A stretch of DNA of 64,000 nucleotides, from assembly GCF_003697165.2 (NCBI RefSeq), contig NZ_CP033092.2:3782001-3846000 (forward strand), written 5' to 3'. The notes below the pieces were generated by a model. That model searched no databases. It saw nothing but the letters and a program-made list of their open reading frames with translations, and was not told the DNA's origin. Shown here one piece after another: positions 1 to 9,073 of the stretch (within the stretch, counting starts at the first letter, position 1; every line of letters starts with the position of its first letter). This DNA is from Escherichia coli DSM 30083 = JCM 1649 = ATCC 11775 (lineage in GTDB: Bacteria > Pseudomonadota > Gammaproteobacteria > Enterobacterales > Enterobacteriaceae). The translations under genes were made by a program, and so were the position numbers.

Positions 1-181
1 TATGCGGTATTAGCTACCGTTTCCAGTAGTTATCCCCCTCCATCAGGCAGTTTCCCAGACATTACTCACCCGTCCGCCACTCGTCAGCAAAGCAGCAAGC
101 TGCTTCCTGTTACCGTTCGACTTGCATGTGTTAGGCCTGCCGCCAGCGTTCAATCTGAGCCATGATCAAACTCTTCAATTT
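1..181 (-). rRNA. rrsH: 16S ribosomal RNA, 5' end (partial)
   Basis: The minus strand beginning at 181 reads AAATTGAAGAGTTTGATC, the universal 5' end of bacterial 16S rRNA, including the site of the common 27F primer. About 181 nt of the gene are present and the rest lies beyond the left edge. It is transcribed leftward. The neighbouring order (gmhB then metNIQ upstream) is that of the E. coli rrnH operon, so the symbol rrsH rests on synteny: the seven rrs copies are nearly identical and cannot be told apart from this fragment. Confidence 0.95.
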
Positions 182-311
182 AAAAGTTTGATGCTCAAAG
201 AATTAAACTTCGTAATGAATTACGTGTTCACTCCTGAGACTTGGTATTCATTTTTCGTCTTGCGACGTTAAGAATCCGTATCTTCGAGTGCCCACACAGA
301 TTGTCTGATAA

Positions 312-325
312 ATTGTTAAAGAGCA
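312..325 (-). promoter_or_regulatory. rrn leader boxA antitermination site
   Basis: The minus strand reads TGCTCTTTAACAAT, an exact match to rrn boxA, in the leader between P2 and mature 16S. In rRNA operons this RNA element recruits the Nus factors and SuhB, which prevent Rho-dependent termination in the untranslated transcript. Confidence 0.9.
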
Positions 326-365
326 GTTGCGACGCGGCTTTCAGCTCACTGTCGCGAGGTGGCGT

Positions 366-393
366 ATATTACGCTTTCCTCTTTCAGAGTCAA
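366..393 (-). promoter_or_regulatory. rRNA operon promoter P2
   Basis: On the minus strand a -35 element TTGACT (388-393) and a -10 element TAATAT (366-371) are separated by 16 bp. It lies between the strong P1 and boxA, as P2 does in every E. coli rrn operon, where it gives basal rRNA synthesis. Confidence 0.85.
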
Positions 394-475
394 CCCTGAA
401 TTTCAGGATTTTTCTCTTCAACCGAACCGGCTGTTTGTGTGAAGTGATTCACATCCGCCGTGTCGATGGAGGCGC

Positions 476-527
476 ATTATAGGGAGTCGTTTCAGGAAGA
501 CAAGCGGAAAAATGCATTTTTATTTCA
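476..527 (-). promoter_or_regulatory. rRNA operon promoter P1 with UP element
   Basis: The minus strand has TTGTCT (498-503), 16 bp, then TATAAT (476-481), followed by the GC-rich discriminator GCGCCTCC typical of stringently controlled promoters. Just upstream (about 504-527) is an A/T-rich tract with phased A and T runs, fitting an UP element for the RNA polymerase alpha subunit. Known rrn P1 promoters are repressed by ppGpp/DksA; dksA is itself in this window. The stretch 182-546 has no protein gene and is filled by the leader and these promoters. Confidence 0.88.
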
Positions 528-546
528 ACCGCTCATCTTTTAATCA

Positions 547-1119
547 TTACGCCGGTTTTTGCTGCTTTTTTATCGCTTGCGGAAGGTCTGCCAGGCTATT
601 TAACACCCAATCCGCCGCGTTTTCTGCTTCAGGCGTAATAGGTTTACCCGTACGCACCAGCACTTTTGTTCCCACGCTCGCCGCAGCCGCTGCCTGCATA
701 TCTTCTAATTTATCGCCCACCATATAAGAAGCGGCCATATCAATATGCAAATAATCGCGTGCTGACAAAAACATCCCCGGATGTGGTTTGCGGCAGTCGC
801 AGACCTGGCGAAACTCTTCAACACTACCCTGCGGATGATGCGGGCAATAATAGATACCATCCAGATCGACATCGCGGTCCGCCAGCGACCAGTCCATCCA
901 CTCGGTCAGCGTTTCAAACTGTGCTTCAGTAAATTTACCGCGAGCAATGCCAGACTGGTTGGTTACTACCACCAGCGCAAAGCCCATTTTTTTTAGCTCG
1001 CGCATGGCGTCAATAACACCGTCGATAAATTCAAAGTTGTCGATCTCATGGACATAACCGTGATCGACATTAATGGTGCCATCACGGTCAAGAAAAATTG
1101 CGGGTACGCTCTTCGCCAC
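547..1119 (-). CDS. gmhB: D-glycero-beta-D-manno-heptose-1,7-bisphosphate 7-phosphatase
   Basis: A 190-residue HAD-superfamily phosphatase of the histidinol-phosphatase type. It removes the 7-phosphate of heptose bisphosphate during ADP-heptose synthesis for the LPS inner core, in the cytosol. The N-terminal DRDGT motif (about residues 11-15) carries the nucleophile and acid/base aspartates. A Cys/His cluster (CPHH near 92, CDC near 107) is the family's structural zinc site. The start is GTG at 1117-1119 behind AAGGAG. The K-12 protein as I recall it ends with one extra Gln; here a stop replaces that codon, probably without consequence. It lies directly upstream of rrn P1 and on the same strand. 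Confidence 0.95.
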   Translation of the reverse strand: MAKSVPAIFLDRDGTINVDHGYVHEIDNFEFIDGVIDAMRELKKMGFALVVVTNQSGIARGKFTEAQFETLTEWMDWSLADRDVDLDGIYYCPHHPQGSVEEFRQVCDCRKPHPGMFLSARDYLHIDMAASYMVGDKLEDMQAAAAASVGTKVLVRTGKPITPEAENAADWVLNSLADLPQAIKKQQKPA

Positions 1120-1208
1120 CTTTTATAGCTCCTTAATAAGGCATGTGACGCTAGTATCGCATGTTTCGACCTGCAAGAAAGTGCTCTTCGCATAAACCTG
1201 ATTGATTT

Positions 1209-1232
1209 AGACGTCTGGATGCCTTAACATCC
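1209..1232 (+). promoter_or_regulatory. MetJ operator (tandem met boxes)
   Basis: AGACGTCT at 1209-1216 is a perfect met box. It is followed immediately by two degenerate 8-mers, GGATGCCT and TAACATCC. MetJ with S-adenosylmethionine binds two or more adjacent boxes cooperatively. The site is about 75 bp upstream of metN, fitting methionine repression of the metNIQ importer. Confidence 0.85.
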
Positions 1233-1306
1233 ATTTCATTGACGGCGTTGCCCGTTCCAGGCATTCGAAATGCCACGACTAACTTAATGACGATAATAAA
1301 TAATCA

Positions 1307-2338
1307 ATGATAAAACTTTCGAATATCACCAAAGTGTTCCACCAGGGCACCCGCACCATCCAGGCGTTGAACAACGTCAGCCTGCATGTGCCAGCTGGAC
1401 AAATTTATGGCGTTATCGGTGCCTCAGGCGCGGGTAAGAGTACGCTTATACGTTGTGTAAACCTGCTGGAGCGCCCAACCGAGGGTAGCGTGCTGGTCGA
1501 TGGCCAGGAACTGACCACGCTGTCAGAATCCGAGTTGACCAAAGCTCGTCGCCAGATTGGTATGATTTTCCAGCATTTTAACCTGCTCTCTTCGCGTACT
1601 GTTTTTGGCAACGTGGCTCTGCCGCTGGAGCTGGACAACACACCGAAAGACGAGATCAAACGTCGCGTGACGGAATTGCTGTCATTGGTTGGTCTTGGCG
1701 ATAAGCATGATAGCTACCCGTCGAATCTTTCCGGTGGGCAGAAACAACGTGTGGCGATTGCCCGTGCATTAGCCAGCAATCCCAAAGTATTGCTGTGTGA
1801 TGAAGCCACCAGCGCGCTGGACCCGGCAACGACACGTTCTATTCTCGAACTGCTGAAAGACATCAACCGCCGTCTGGGTTTGACGATTCTGTTGATCACT
1901 CACGAAATGGACGTTGTGAAGCGCATTTGTGATTGCGTGGCGGTCATCAGCAATGGCGAACTGATCGAGCAGGACACGGTAAGTGAAGTGTTCTCGCATC
2001 CGAAAACGCCGCTGGCGCAGAAGTTTATTCAGTCGACCCTGCATCTGGATATCCCGGAAGATTACCAGGAACGTCTGCAAGCGGAGCCATTTACTGACTG
2101 CGTGCCGATGCTGCGTCTGGAGTTTACCGGTCAATCGGTCGATGCCCCACTGCTTTCTGAAACCGCGCGTCGTTTCAACGTCAACAACAACATTATTAGC
2201 GCGCAGATGGATTACGCCGGTGGCGTTAAGTTCGGCATTATGCTGACTGAAATGCACGGCACACAACAAGATACGCAAGCCGCCATTGCCTGGCTTCAGG
2301 AACACCATGTAAAAGTAGAGGTACTGGGTTATGTCTGA
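1307..2338 (+). CDS. metN: D/L-methionine ABC importer, ATP-binding subunit
   Basis: A 343-residue ATPase that powers methionine uptake with MetI and MetQ on the cytoplasmic face of the inner membrane. Walker A is GASGAGKST (38-46), the Q-loop is around Q89, the signature LSGGQ is at 141-145 and Walker B VLLCDE is at 161-166. The C-terminal part (about 265-343) is the ACT-like NIL domain. In the known MetNI structure it binds intracellular methionine and blocks transport. The length equals K-12 MetN. Its 3' end overlaps metI by 8 nt, suggesting translational coupling. MetJ boxes lie upstream. Confidence 0.98.
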
Positions 2339-2984
2339 GCCGATGATATGGCTGCTGGTTCGTGGCGTATGGGAAACACTGGCAATGACCTTCGTATCCG
2401 GTTTTTTTGGCTTTGTGATTGGTCTGCCGGTTGGCGTTCTGCTTTATGTCACGCGTCCGGGGCAAATTATTGCTAACGCGAAGTTGTATCGTACCATTTC
2501 TGCGATTGTGAACATTTTCCGTTCCATCCCGTTCATTATCTTGCTGGTATGGATGATTCCGTTTACCCGCGTTATTGTCGGTACATCGATTGGATTGCAG
2601 GCAGCGATTGTTCCGTTAACCGTTGGTGCAGCACCGTTTATTGCCCGTATGGTCGAGAACGCTCTGCTGGAGATCCCAACCGGGTTAATTGAAGCTTCCC
2701 GCGCAATGGGGGCCACGCCAATGCAGATCGTCCGTAAAGTGCTGTTACCGGAAGCGTTGCCGGGTCTGGTGAATGCGGCAACTATCACCCTGATTACCCT
2801 GGTTGGTTATTCCGCGATGGGTGGTGCAGTCGGTGCCGGTGGTTTAGGTCAGATTGGCTATCAGTATGGCTACATCGGCTACAACGCGACGGTGATGAAT
2901 ACGGTACTGGTATTGCTGGTCATTCTGGTTTATTTAATTCAGTTCGCAGGCGACCGCATCGTCCGGGCTGTCACTCGCAAGTAA
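2331..2984 (+). CDS. metI: D/L-methionine ABC importer, permease subunit
   Basis: A 217-residue polytopic inner-membrane protein with about five hydrophobic segments. In the complex it forms the homodimeric channel driven by MetN. The cytoplasmic coupling loop with the BPD-transport signature is visible near residues 120-150 ([25 protein letters not shown] region; only its position is needed here). It starts inside the 3' end of metN and is followed after 39 nt by metQ. Full length compared with K-12. Confidence 0.97.
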
Positions 2985-3023
2985 CGTTCAACACAACATA
3001 AATAATTGAAGAAGGAATAAGGT

Positions 3024-3839
3024 ATGGCGTTCAAATTCAAAACCTTTGCGGCAGTGGGAGCCCTGATTGGATCACTGGCACTGGTAGGCTGCGGTCAGGA
3101 TGAAAAAGATCCAAACCACATTAAAGTCGGCGTGATTGTTGGTGCCGAACAGCAGGTTGCAGAAGTCGCGCAGAAAGTTGCGAAAGACAAATATGGCCTG
3201 GACGTTGAGCTGGTAACCTTCAACGACTATGTTCTGCCAAACGAAGCATTGAGCAAAGGCGATATCGACGCCAACGCCTTCCAGCATAAACCGTACCTTG
3301 ATCAGCAACTGAAAGATCGTGGCTACAAACTGGTCGCAGTAGGCAACACATTTGTTTATCCGATTGCTGGTTACTCCAAGAAAATCAAATCACTGGATGA
3401 ACTGCAGGATGGTTCGCAGGTTGCCGTGCCAAACGACCCAACTAACCTTGGTCGTTCACTGCTGCTGCTGCAAAAAGTGGGCTTGATCAAACTGAAAGAT
3501 GGCGTTGGCCTGCTGCCGACCGTTCTTGATGTTGTTGAGAACCCAAAAAATCTGAAAATTGTTGAACTGGAAGCACCGCAGCTGCCGCGCTCTCTGGACG
3601 ACGCGCAAATCGCTCTGGCAGTTATCAATACCACCTATGCCAGCCAGATTGGCCTGACTCCAGCGAAAGACGGTATCTTTGTCGAAGATAAAGAGTCCCC
3701 GTACGTAAACCTGATCGTAACGCGTGAAGACAACAAAGACGCCGAAAACGTGAAGAAATTCGTTCAGGCTTATCAGTCTGACGAAGTTTACGAAGCAGCA
3801 AACAAAGTGTTTAACGGCGGCGCTGTTAAAGGCTGGTAA
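3024..3839 (+). CDS. metQ: D-methionine-binding lipoprotein
   Basis: A 271-residue NlpA-family substrate-binding lipoprotein that delivers methionine to MetNI. The signal peptide ends in the lipobox LVGC with the lipidated cysteine at residue 23. The next residues GQDEKD lack Asp at +2, although the known K-12 protein is associated with the inner membrane. AAGGAATAAGG precedes the start. It is the last gene of metNIQ and is followed by a strong terminator. Confidence 0.97.
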   Translation: MAFKFKTFAAVGALIGSLALVGCGQDEKDPNHIKVGVIVGAEQQVAEVAQKVAKDKYGLDVELVTFNDYVLPNEALSKGDIDANAFQHKPYLDQQLKDRGYKLVAVGNTFVYPIAGYSKKIKSLDELQDGSQVAVPNDPTNLGRSLLLLQKVGLIKLKDGVGLLPTVLDVVENPKNLKIVELEAPQLPRSLDDAQIALAVINTTYASQIGLTPAKDGIFVEDKESPYVNLIVTREDNKDAENVKKFVQAYQSDEVYEAANKVFNGGAVKGW

Positions 3840-3875
3840 TATTTAGGCTGTTTCCACAATTTGTAATATCATTCA

Positions 3876-3905
3876 GGACGGGCGCTTGCCCGTCTTGTCA
3901 TTTTT
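3876..3905 (+). terminator. Rho-independent terminator of metNIQ
   Basis: GACGGGC and GCCCGTC pair around a GCTT loop (3877-3894), followed by a T-rich tract ending in TTTTT at 3901-3905. Confidence 0.85.
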
Positions 3906-3956
3906 ACAAGCGCCTGATTCAATATTGACGTTTTGATCATACATTGAGGAAATACT

Positions 3957-4361
3957 ATGCGTGCTTTACCGATCTGTTTAGTAGCACTCATGCTAAGCGG
4001 CTGTTCCATGTTAAGCAGATCCCCTGTCGAACCCGTTCAAAGCACTGCACCCCAGCCGAAAGCGGAGCCTGCAAAACCGAAAGCGCCGCGCGCCACGCCG
4101 GTCCGAATTTATACCAATGCAGAAGAATTAGTCGGCAAACCGTTCCGCGATCTCGGTGAAGTCAGTGGCGACTCTTGCCAGGCCTCTAATCAGGACTCTC
4201 CGCCGAGCATTCCAACCGCACGTAAGCGGATGCAAATCAACGCCTCGAAAATGAAAGCCAATGCGGTATTACTGCATAGCTGCGAAGTCACCAGCGGTAC
4301 GCCAGGTTGCTATCGTCAGGCTGTATGTATAGGTTCTGCGCTTAACATCACGGCGAAATGA
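3957..4361 (+). CDS. rcsF: Outer-membrane lipoprotein sensor of the Rcs envelope-stress pathway
   Basis: A 134-residue lipoprotein with lipobox LSGC and acyl-accepting Cys16. A Pro/Lys/Ala-rich linker (about 22-48) follows, and then a folded domain with four cysteines at 74, 109, 118 and 124. In K-12 these form two non-consecutive disulfides whose assembly needs DsbA/DsbC. RcsF is threaded through BamA-OMP complexes and signals LPS or peptidoglycan damage to IgaA and the Rcs phosphorelay; bamA is also in this window. The start has a GAGGAAA Shine-Dalgarno. The stop overlaps the trmO start (ATGA). Confidence 0.97.
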   Translation: MRALPICLVALMLSGCSMLSRSPVEPVQSTAPQPKAEPAKPKAPRATPVRIYTNAEELVGKPFRDLGEVSGDSCQASNQDSPPSIPTARKRMQINASKMKANAVLLHSCEVTSGTPGCYRQAVCIGSALNITAK

Positions 4362-5065
4362 GCAGTTTCCAGTTCGAGCAAATAGGCGTTATTCGCTCGC
4401 CCTATAAAGAAAAATTCGCCGTTCCGCGCCAGCCAGGTCTGGTAAAAAGCGCCAACGGCGAACTACATCTCATTGCTCCCTACAACCAGGCCGACGCCGT
4501 TCGCGGCCTGGAAGCATTCAGCCATTTATGGATCCTTTTCGTCTTTCATCAAACGATGGAAGGCGGCTGGCGTCCGACTGTGCGTCCGCCTCGTCTCGGC
4601 GGTAATGCCAGAATGGGTGTTTTCGCTACGCGCTCCACTTTTCGCCCTAACCCAATTGGTATGTCGCTGGTAGAGCTGAAAGAGGTTGTTTGCCATAAAG
4701 ATAGCGTGATTCTGAAGCTCGGCAGTCTGGATCTCGTCGATGGTACGCCGGTAGTGGATATCAAACCGTATCTCCCCTTTGCTGAATCGCTTCCCGATGC
4801 CAGTGCCAGCTATGCGCAAAGTGCGCCAGCGGCAGAAATGGCGGTGTGTTTTACCGCAGAGGTCGAAAAGCAGCTTTTGACGCTGGAGAAGCGTTATCCG
4901 CAGTTAACGCTGTTTATCCGCGAAGTACTGGCGCAGGACCCGCGCCCGGCCTATCGTAAAGGTGAGGAAACGGGCAAAACCTATGCCGTCTGGCTGCATG
5001 ATTTTAACGTTCGCTGGCGCGTCACCGACGCAGGTTTTGAAGTCTTTGCGCTGGAACCGCGTTAA
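4358..5065 (+). CDS. trmO: tRNA (N6-threonylcarbamoyladenosine(37)-N6)-methyltransferase
   Basis: A 235-residue protein of the TsaA/TrmO family. These enzymes use S-adenosylmethionine to methylate t6A37 to m6t6A in ACY-decoding threonine tRNA. The N-terminal half forms the family's beta-barrel SAM site; the conserved stretch around GVFATRSTFRPNPIGMS (about residues 87-103) is intact. It overlaps the rcsF stop by 4 nt, so the two genes are probably translationally coupled although their functions are unrelated. Formerly yaeB/tsaA. Confidence 0.95.
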   Translation: MSSFQFEQIGVIRSPYKEKFAVPRQPGLVKSANGELHLIAPYNQADAVRGLEAFSHLWILFVFHQTMEGGWRPTVRPPRLGGNARMGVFATRSTFRPNPIGMSLVELKEVVCHKDSVILKLGSLDLVDGTPVVDIKPYLPFAESLPDASASYAQSAPAAEMAVCFTAEVEKQLLTLEKRYPQLTLFIREVLAQDPRPAYRKGEETGKTYAVWLHDFNVRWRVTDAGFEVFALEPR

Positions 5066-5082
5066 ATTCACGCCCTTCTCTT

Positions 5083-5109
5083 TTGACATTTCTTTTGCAC
5101 TGGTAAACT
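5083..5109 (+). promoter_or_regulatory. Probable proS promoter
   Basis: A perfect -35 TTGACA (5083-5088) is followed by TAAACT (5104-5109) with a 15-bp spacer. A CTAAAT at 5108-5113 would give 19 bp. Neither spacing is ideal, but the site sits in the gap before proS, 67 bp from its start codon. Confidence 0.5.
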
Positions 5110-5175
5110 AAATCACTTTTTTTGTCCCAGGCTCGCCTTGAGCCTGTTCTACCTTCCAACTGGAACCGTAACAAC

Positions 5176-6894
5176 ATGCGTACTAGCCAATACCTGCTCT
5201 CCACTCTCAAGGAGACACCTGCCGACGCCGAGGTGATCAGCCATCAGCTGATGCTGCGCGCCGGGATGATCCGCAAGCTGGCCTCCGGGTTATATACCTG
5301 GCTGCCGACCGGCGTGCGCGTTCTGAAAAAAGTCGAAAACATCGTGCGTGAAGAGATGAACAACGCCGGTGCGATCGAGGTGTTAATGCCGGTGGTTCAG
5401 CCATCTGAACTGTGGCAAGAGAGTGGTCGTTGGGAACAGTATGGCCCGGAATTGCTGCGTATTGCTGACCGTGGTGACCGTCCGTTCGTACTCGGCCCAA
5501 CTCATGAAGAAGTGATTACAGACCTGATTCGTAACGAGCTGAGCTCTTACAAACAGCTGCCGCTGAACTTCTATCAGATCCAGACCAAGTTCCGCGACGA
5601 AGTGCGTCCGCGTTTCGGCGTCATGCGTTCCCGCGAATTCCTGATGAAAGATGCTTACTCTTTCCATACTTCTCAGGAATCCCTGCAGGAAACCTACGAT
5701 GCAATGTATGCGGCCTACAGCAAAATCTTCAGCCGCATGGGGCTGGATTTCCGCGCCGTACAGGCCGATACCGGTTCTATCGGCGGTAGCGCCTCTCACG
5801 AATTTCAGGTGCTGGCGCAGAGCGGAGAAGACGATGTGGTCTTCTCCGATACTTCTGACTATGCAGCGAACATTGAACTGGCAGAAGCTATCGCGCCGAA
5901 AGAACCGCGCGCTGCTGCTACCCAGGAAATGACGCTGGTTGATACGCCGAACGCGAAAACCATCGCGGAACTGGTTGAACAGTTCAATCTGCCGATTGAG
6001 AAAACGGTTAAGACTCTGCTGGTTAAAGCCGTTGAAGGCAGTAGCTTCCCGCTGGTTGCGCTGCTGGTGCGCGGTGACCACGAGCTGAACGAAGTTAAAG
6101 CAGAAAAACTGCCGCAGGTTGCCAGCCCGCTGACTTTTGCGACCGAAGAAGAAATTCGTGCCGTGGTTAAAGCCGGTCCGGGTTCACTGGGTCCGGTAAA
6201 CATGCCGATTCCGGTGGTGATTGACCGTACCGTTGCGGCGATGAGTGATTTCGCTGCTGGTGCTAACATCGATGGTAAACACTACTTCGGTATCAACTGG
6301 GATCGCGATGTCGCTACTCCGGAAATTGCTGATATCCGCAACGTGGTGGCTGGCGATCCAAGCCCGGATGGTCAGGGTACGCTGCTGATCAAACGTGGTA
6401 TCGAAGTCGGTCACATCTTCCAGCTGGGTACCAAGTACTCCGAAGCACTGAAAGCCTCCGTACAGGGTGAAGATGGCCGTAACCAAATCCTGACGATGGG
6501 TTGCTACGGTATCGGCGTAACGCGTGTGGTAGCTGCGGCGATTGAGCAGAACTACGACGAACGCGGCATCGTATGGCCTGACGCTATCGCGCCGTTCCAG
6601 GTGGCGATTCTGCCAATGAACATGCACAAATCCTTCCGCGTACAGGAACTTGCTGAGAAACTGTACAGCGAACTGCGCGCACAAGGTATCGAAGTGCTGC
6701 TGGATGACCGCAAAGAGCGCCCGGGCGTGATGTTTGCTGATATGGAACTGATCGGTATTCCGCACACTATTGTGCTGGGCGACCGTAACCTCGACAACGA
6801 TGATATCGAATATAAATATCGTCGTAACGGCGAGAAACAGTTAATTAAGACTGGTGACATCGTCGATTATCTGGTGAAACAGATTAAAGGCTGA
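5176..6894 (+). CDS. proS: Prolyl-tRNA synthetase
   Basis: A 572-residue class II aminoacyl-tRNA synthetase that charges tRNA-Pro. Motif 2 lies around residue 139 onward ([17 protein letters not shown]) and motif 3 includes GIGVTR near 445. Between them, about 220-400, is the INS editing domain that hydrolyses Ala-tRNA-Pro, typical of bacterial ProRS. The start was set at ATG 5176 (MRTSQYLL). The open frame extends 18 codons further upstream, but that extension overlaps the leader and is absent from the K-12 protein. A terminator follows the stop. Confidence 0.98.
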
Positions 6895-6900
6895 TGCCAG

Positions 6901-6930
6901 AAAGGGTCCTGAATTTCGGGGCCCTTTTTT
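6901..6930 (+). terminator. Rho-independent terminator of proS
   Basis: AAAGGGTCC pairs with GGGGCCCTTT (one G-U pair) across a short loop, followed by six T residues. Confidence 0.85.
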
Positions 6931-6946
6931 ACATGGATTGTATAAA

Positions 6947-7771
6947 ATGGATAAACCAAAGGCGTACTGCCGCCTGCTTCTCCCCTGCTTTCTTTTACTT
7001 TCGGCCTGTACCGTTGATATCAGCCAGCCAGACTCATCAGCCACAGTGGTAAATGCCGAGGCGAAAACATGGGCTGTTAAATTCCAGCATCAAAGCTCTT
7101 TCACCGAACAATCAATAAAAGAAATAACGGAACCAGATCTCAAACCCGGCGATTTGCTTTTCTCCTCAAGCCTTGGGGTAACCTCATTTGGTATCCGCGT
7201 ATTCAGCACTTCCTCTGTGAGTCACGTTGCAATCTATTTGGGAGATAATAACGTTGCCGAAGCGACAGGCGCTGGCGTCCAGATTGTTTCCCTTAAAAAA
7301 GCCATAAAGCATAGTGATAAGCTTTTCGTCTTACGAGTCCCGGATCTTACCCCGCAACAAGCCACAGAAATCACCGCGTTCGCCAACAAAATTAAAGATA
7401 GCGGTTATAACTATCGCGGCATTGTCGAATTTATTCCATTTATGGTGACTCGCCAGATGTGCTCACTAAATCCGTTCTCCGAGGATTTTCGTCAACAGTG
7501 CGTCAGCGGCCTGGCGAAAGCGCAGTTAAGCAGTGTGGGCGAAGGAGACAAAAAGTCGTGGTTTTGTTCGGAATTTGTCACTGATGCATTTGCCAAAGCC
7601 GGGCATCCGCTTACGCTGGCGCAATCAGGCTGGATTAGCCCTGCCGATCTGATGCATATGCGTAGTGGTGATGTCTCTGCATTTAAACCAGAAACGCAGT
7701 TACAGTATATTGGGCACCTGAAGCCAGGGATTTATATTAAAGCAAGTCGCTTTGTTGGACTGACTCAGTGA
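6947..7771 (+). CDS. yaeF: Predicted NlpC/P60-like (YaeF/YiiX) lipoprotein
   Basis: A 274-residue putative lipoprotein with lipobox LLSAC near residue 21. The domain is a permuted NlpC/P60 papain-like fold of the YaeF/YiiX type. The LKPGDLLF segment starts the fold, SSVSHVAIYLG (about residue 87) carries the His, and WFCSEFVTDAF (about residue 205) carries the candidate catalytic Cys. Related enzymes cleave peptidoglycan peptides or acyl groups, but the substrate here is unknown. The start ATG 6947 was preferred to an in-frame TTG at 6938; the Shine-Dalgarno is poor for either. It follows the proS terminator and stands alone. Confidence 0.88.
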   Translation: MDKPKAYCRLLLPCFLLLSACTVDISQPDSSATVVNAEAKTWAVKFQHQSSFTEQSIKEITEPDLKPGDLLFSSSLGVTSFGIRVFSTSSVSHVAIYLGDNNVAEATGAGVQIVSLKKAIKHSDKLFVLRVPDLTPQQATEITAFANKIKDSGYNYRGIVEFIPFMVTRQMCSLNPFSEDFRQQCVSGLAKAQLSSVGEGDKKSWFCSEFVTDAFAKAGHPLTLAQSGWISPADLMHMRSGDVSAFKPETQLQYIGHLKPGIYIKASRFVGLTQ

Positions 7772-7796
7772 TAAAAGCCAGCCTCGTGCGCAAAAT

Positions 7797-7901
7797 GCCG
7801 GATGCGGCGTGAACGCCTTATCCGGCCTACAAAATTGTGCTAATTCAAAATATTGCATTGTATGCTTTAGGACTGATAAGCGCAGCGCATGAGGCAATAT
7901 T
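7797..7901. repeat. REP/BIME element
   Basis: GCCGGATGCGGCG and CGCCTTATCCGGC (7797-7826) form a classic REP palindrome. A second, diverged REP-type unit (CTGATAAGCGCAGCGCATGAGGCAAT, 7873-7898) lies about 45 bp on. The pair makes a BIME in the convergent gap between yaeF and nlpE. Known roles include mRNA 3'-end protection and DNA gyrase or IHF binding. It also fills the intergenic stretch 7772-7926. Confidence 0.8.
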
Positions 7902-7926
7902 TCATTTGTTTCTGTCTCAAGACGGG

Positions 7927-8637
7927 TTACAGCCCCAAACTACTGCAATCCTGGTTTGGGTAAAATTTACCTGCCGTATCGGGCGCTAATACTTTGGTCG
8001 GCGCACCGGTATCCGGATTAGCCTCAAGCGTAAAGTGACCTTCTACTGACAGTAACACCGGTTTTTCACTGTTACCGCGCGCAGCCAGGTAGCCACGCTC
8101 CAGCTCTGCGTTATTCGCCACCATGAAACGTTTTCCGGTCGCGCAATCAGTGAAGGTCGCCGCATCAGCCATATAAAAATACATGCCCCGCAGGGTCATC
8201 GGTGTCATGGGTAAGCTGGATTGTGCCGGTTCCAGCGTATAGTTGAACTGCGATTCAATCGGATTACCTTCACGATCGAGCATCTCCAGCGCATCTCCTT
8301 TCGCGCGATAATATGACTTTTCACCTTTGCTATCGGTTAATACCAGCTTGTCAGCGGTTCGCGCCCATGTACCGTAGGAAGCGAAGGAGGAAGGTTCTTC
8401 ACGAGCCCCCAGATAACGCTCATTCATCACCCAGGTTCCGTCTTTTTCGAGGAACAGAGAGGTTTCGATTCCTTCGCAATCAGCACACGGCAGCACGCCG
8501 CGCCAACTTTGCGGCATCGGTTTCAGTTCGGCAGCCTGTGCCGGAGAAAGCGTATCGACTTCGGCCCGATTATTACATCCCATCAGAGTAAAGAGGCTGA
8601 TTACAGCCATCGCTGTCACTATCGCTTTTTTCACCAT
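7927..8637 (-). CDS. nlpE: Outer-membrane lipoprotein NlpE, surface/lipoprotein-stress sensor for Cpx
   Basis: A 236-residue lipoprotein (CutF). The lipobox is LMGC with Cys21. A CxxC motif (CADC, residues 51-54) sits in the N-terminal domain, and a C-terminal pair (Cys near 162 and Cys near 231) completes the known redox-sensing arrangement. NlpE activates the CpxA sensor kinase during surface adhesion or when its transport or disulfide formation fails. The copper-tolerance phenotype gave the cutF name. It lies 13 nt downstream of arfB on the same strand. Confidence 0.96.
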   Translation of the reverse strand: MVKKAIVTAMAVISLFTLMGCNNRAEVDTLSPAQAAELKPMPQSWRGVLPCADCEGIETSLFLEKDGTWVMNERYLGAREEPSSFASYGTWARTADKLVLTDSKGEKSYYRAKGDALEMLDREGNPIESQFNYTLEPAQSSLPMTPMTLRGMYFYMADAATFTDCATGKRFMVANNAELERGYLAARGNSEKPVLLSVEGHFTLEANPDTGAPTKVLAPDTAGKFYPNQDCSSLGL

Positions 8638-8650
8638 CCATTCCTTCTTT

Positions 8651-9073
8651 TTATTCCCGACCGCTGCGCACTTTGCCGCGCATCGCCTTCACGCTTGATT
8701 TTTGTGCTTTCGATGCCAGCCTGCGCTCTTTTGATGCGCGGGTGGGCCGCGTGGGTCGTCGGGCTTTTTGTTCTGTTGTTAAATCTTTAATCACTGCCAC
8801 CAGCCGGGCCAGCGCCGCTTCGCGGTTGAGCTCCTGATTGCGGTATTCCTGTGCCTTAATGACAATCACCCCATCACTGCTGATCAAGTGATGGCTGGCG
8901 GCGAGCAGACGTTCTTTGTAATACTCTGGCAGGCTGGACGCCCGAATGTCAAAACGCAGATGAATAGCCGTTGAGGTCTTATTAACATGCTGCCCGCCCG
9001 CGCCCTGCGCACGAATGGCGGTGATCTCAAACTCGCCATCAGGGATAGCAACATGTCGGGAAATCACAATCAT
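8651..9073 (-). CDS. arfB: Alternative ribosome-rescue peptidyl-tRNA hydrolase
   Basis: A 140-residue protein (YaeJ) with the release-factor catalytic GGQ at residues 26-28 (GAGGQHVNKT). It lacks the stop-codon-recognition domains of RF1/RF2. The basic C-terminal tail (about 105-140, rich in K and R) enters the empty mRNA channel of stalled ribosomes and positions GGQ to release the nascent chain, a backup to tmRNA and ArfA. Its ATG overlaps the yaeQ stop (ATGA). Confidence 0.97.
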   Translation of the reverse strand: MIVISRHVAIPDGEFEITAIRAQGAGGQHVNKTSTAIHLRFDIRASSLPEYYKERLLAASHHLISSDGVIVIKAQEYRNQELNREAALARLVAVIKDLTTEQKARRPTRPTRASKERRLASKAQKSSVKAMRGKVRSGRE

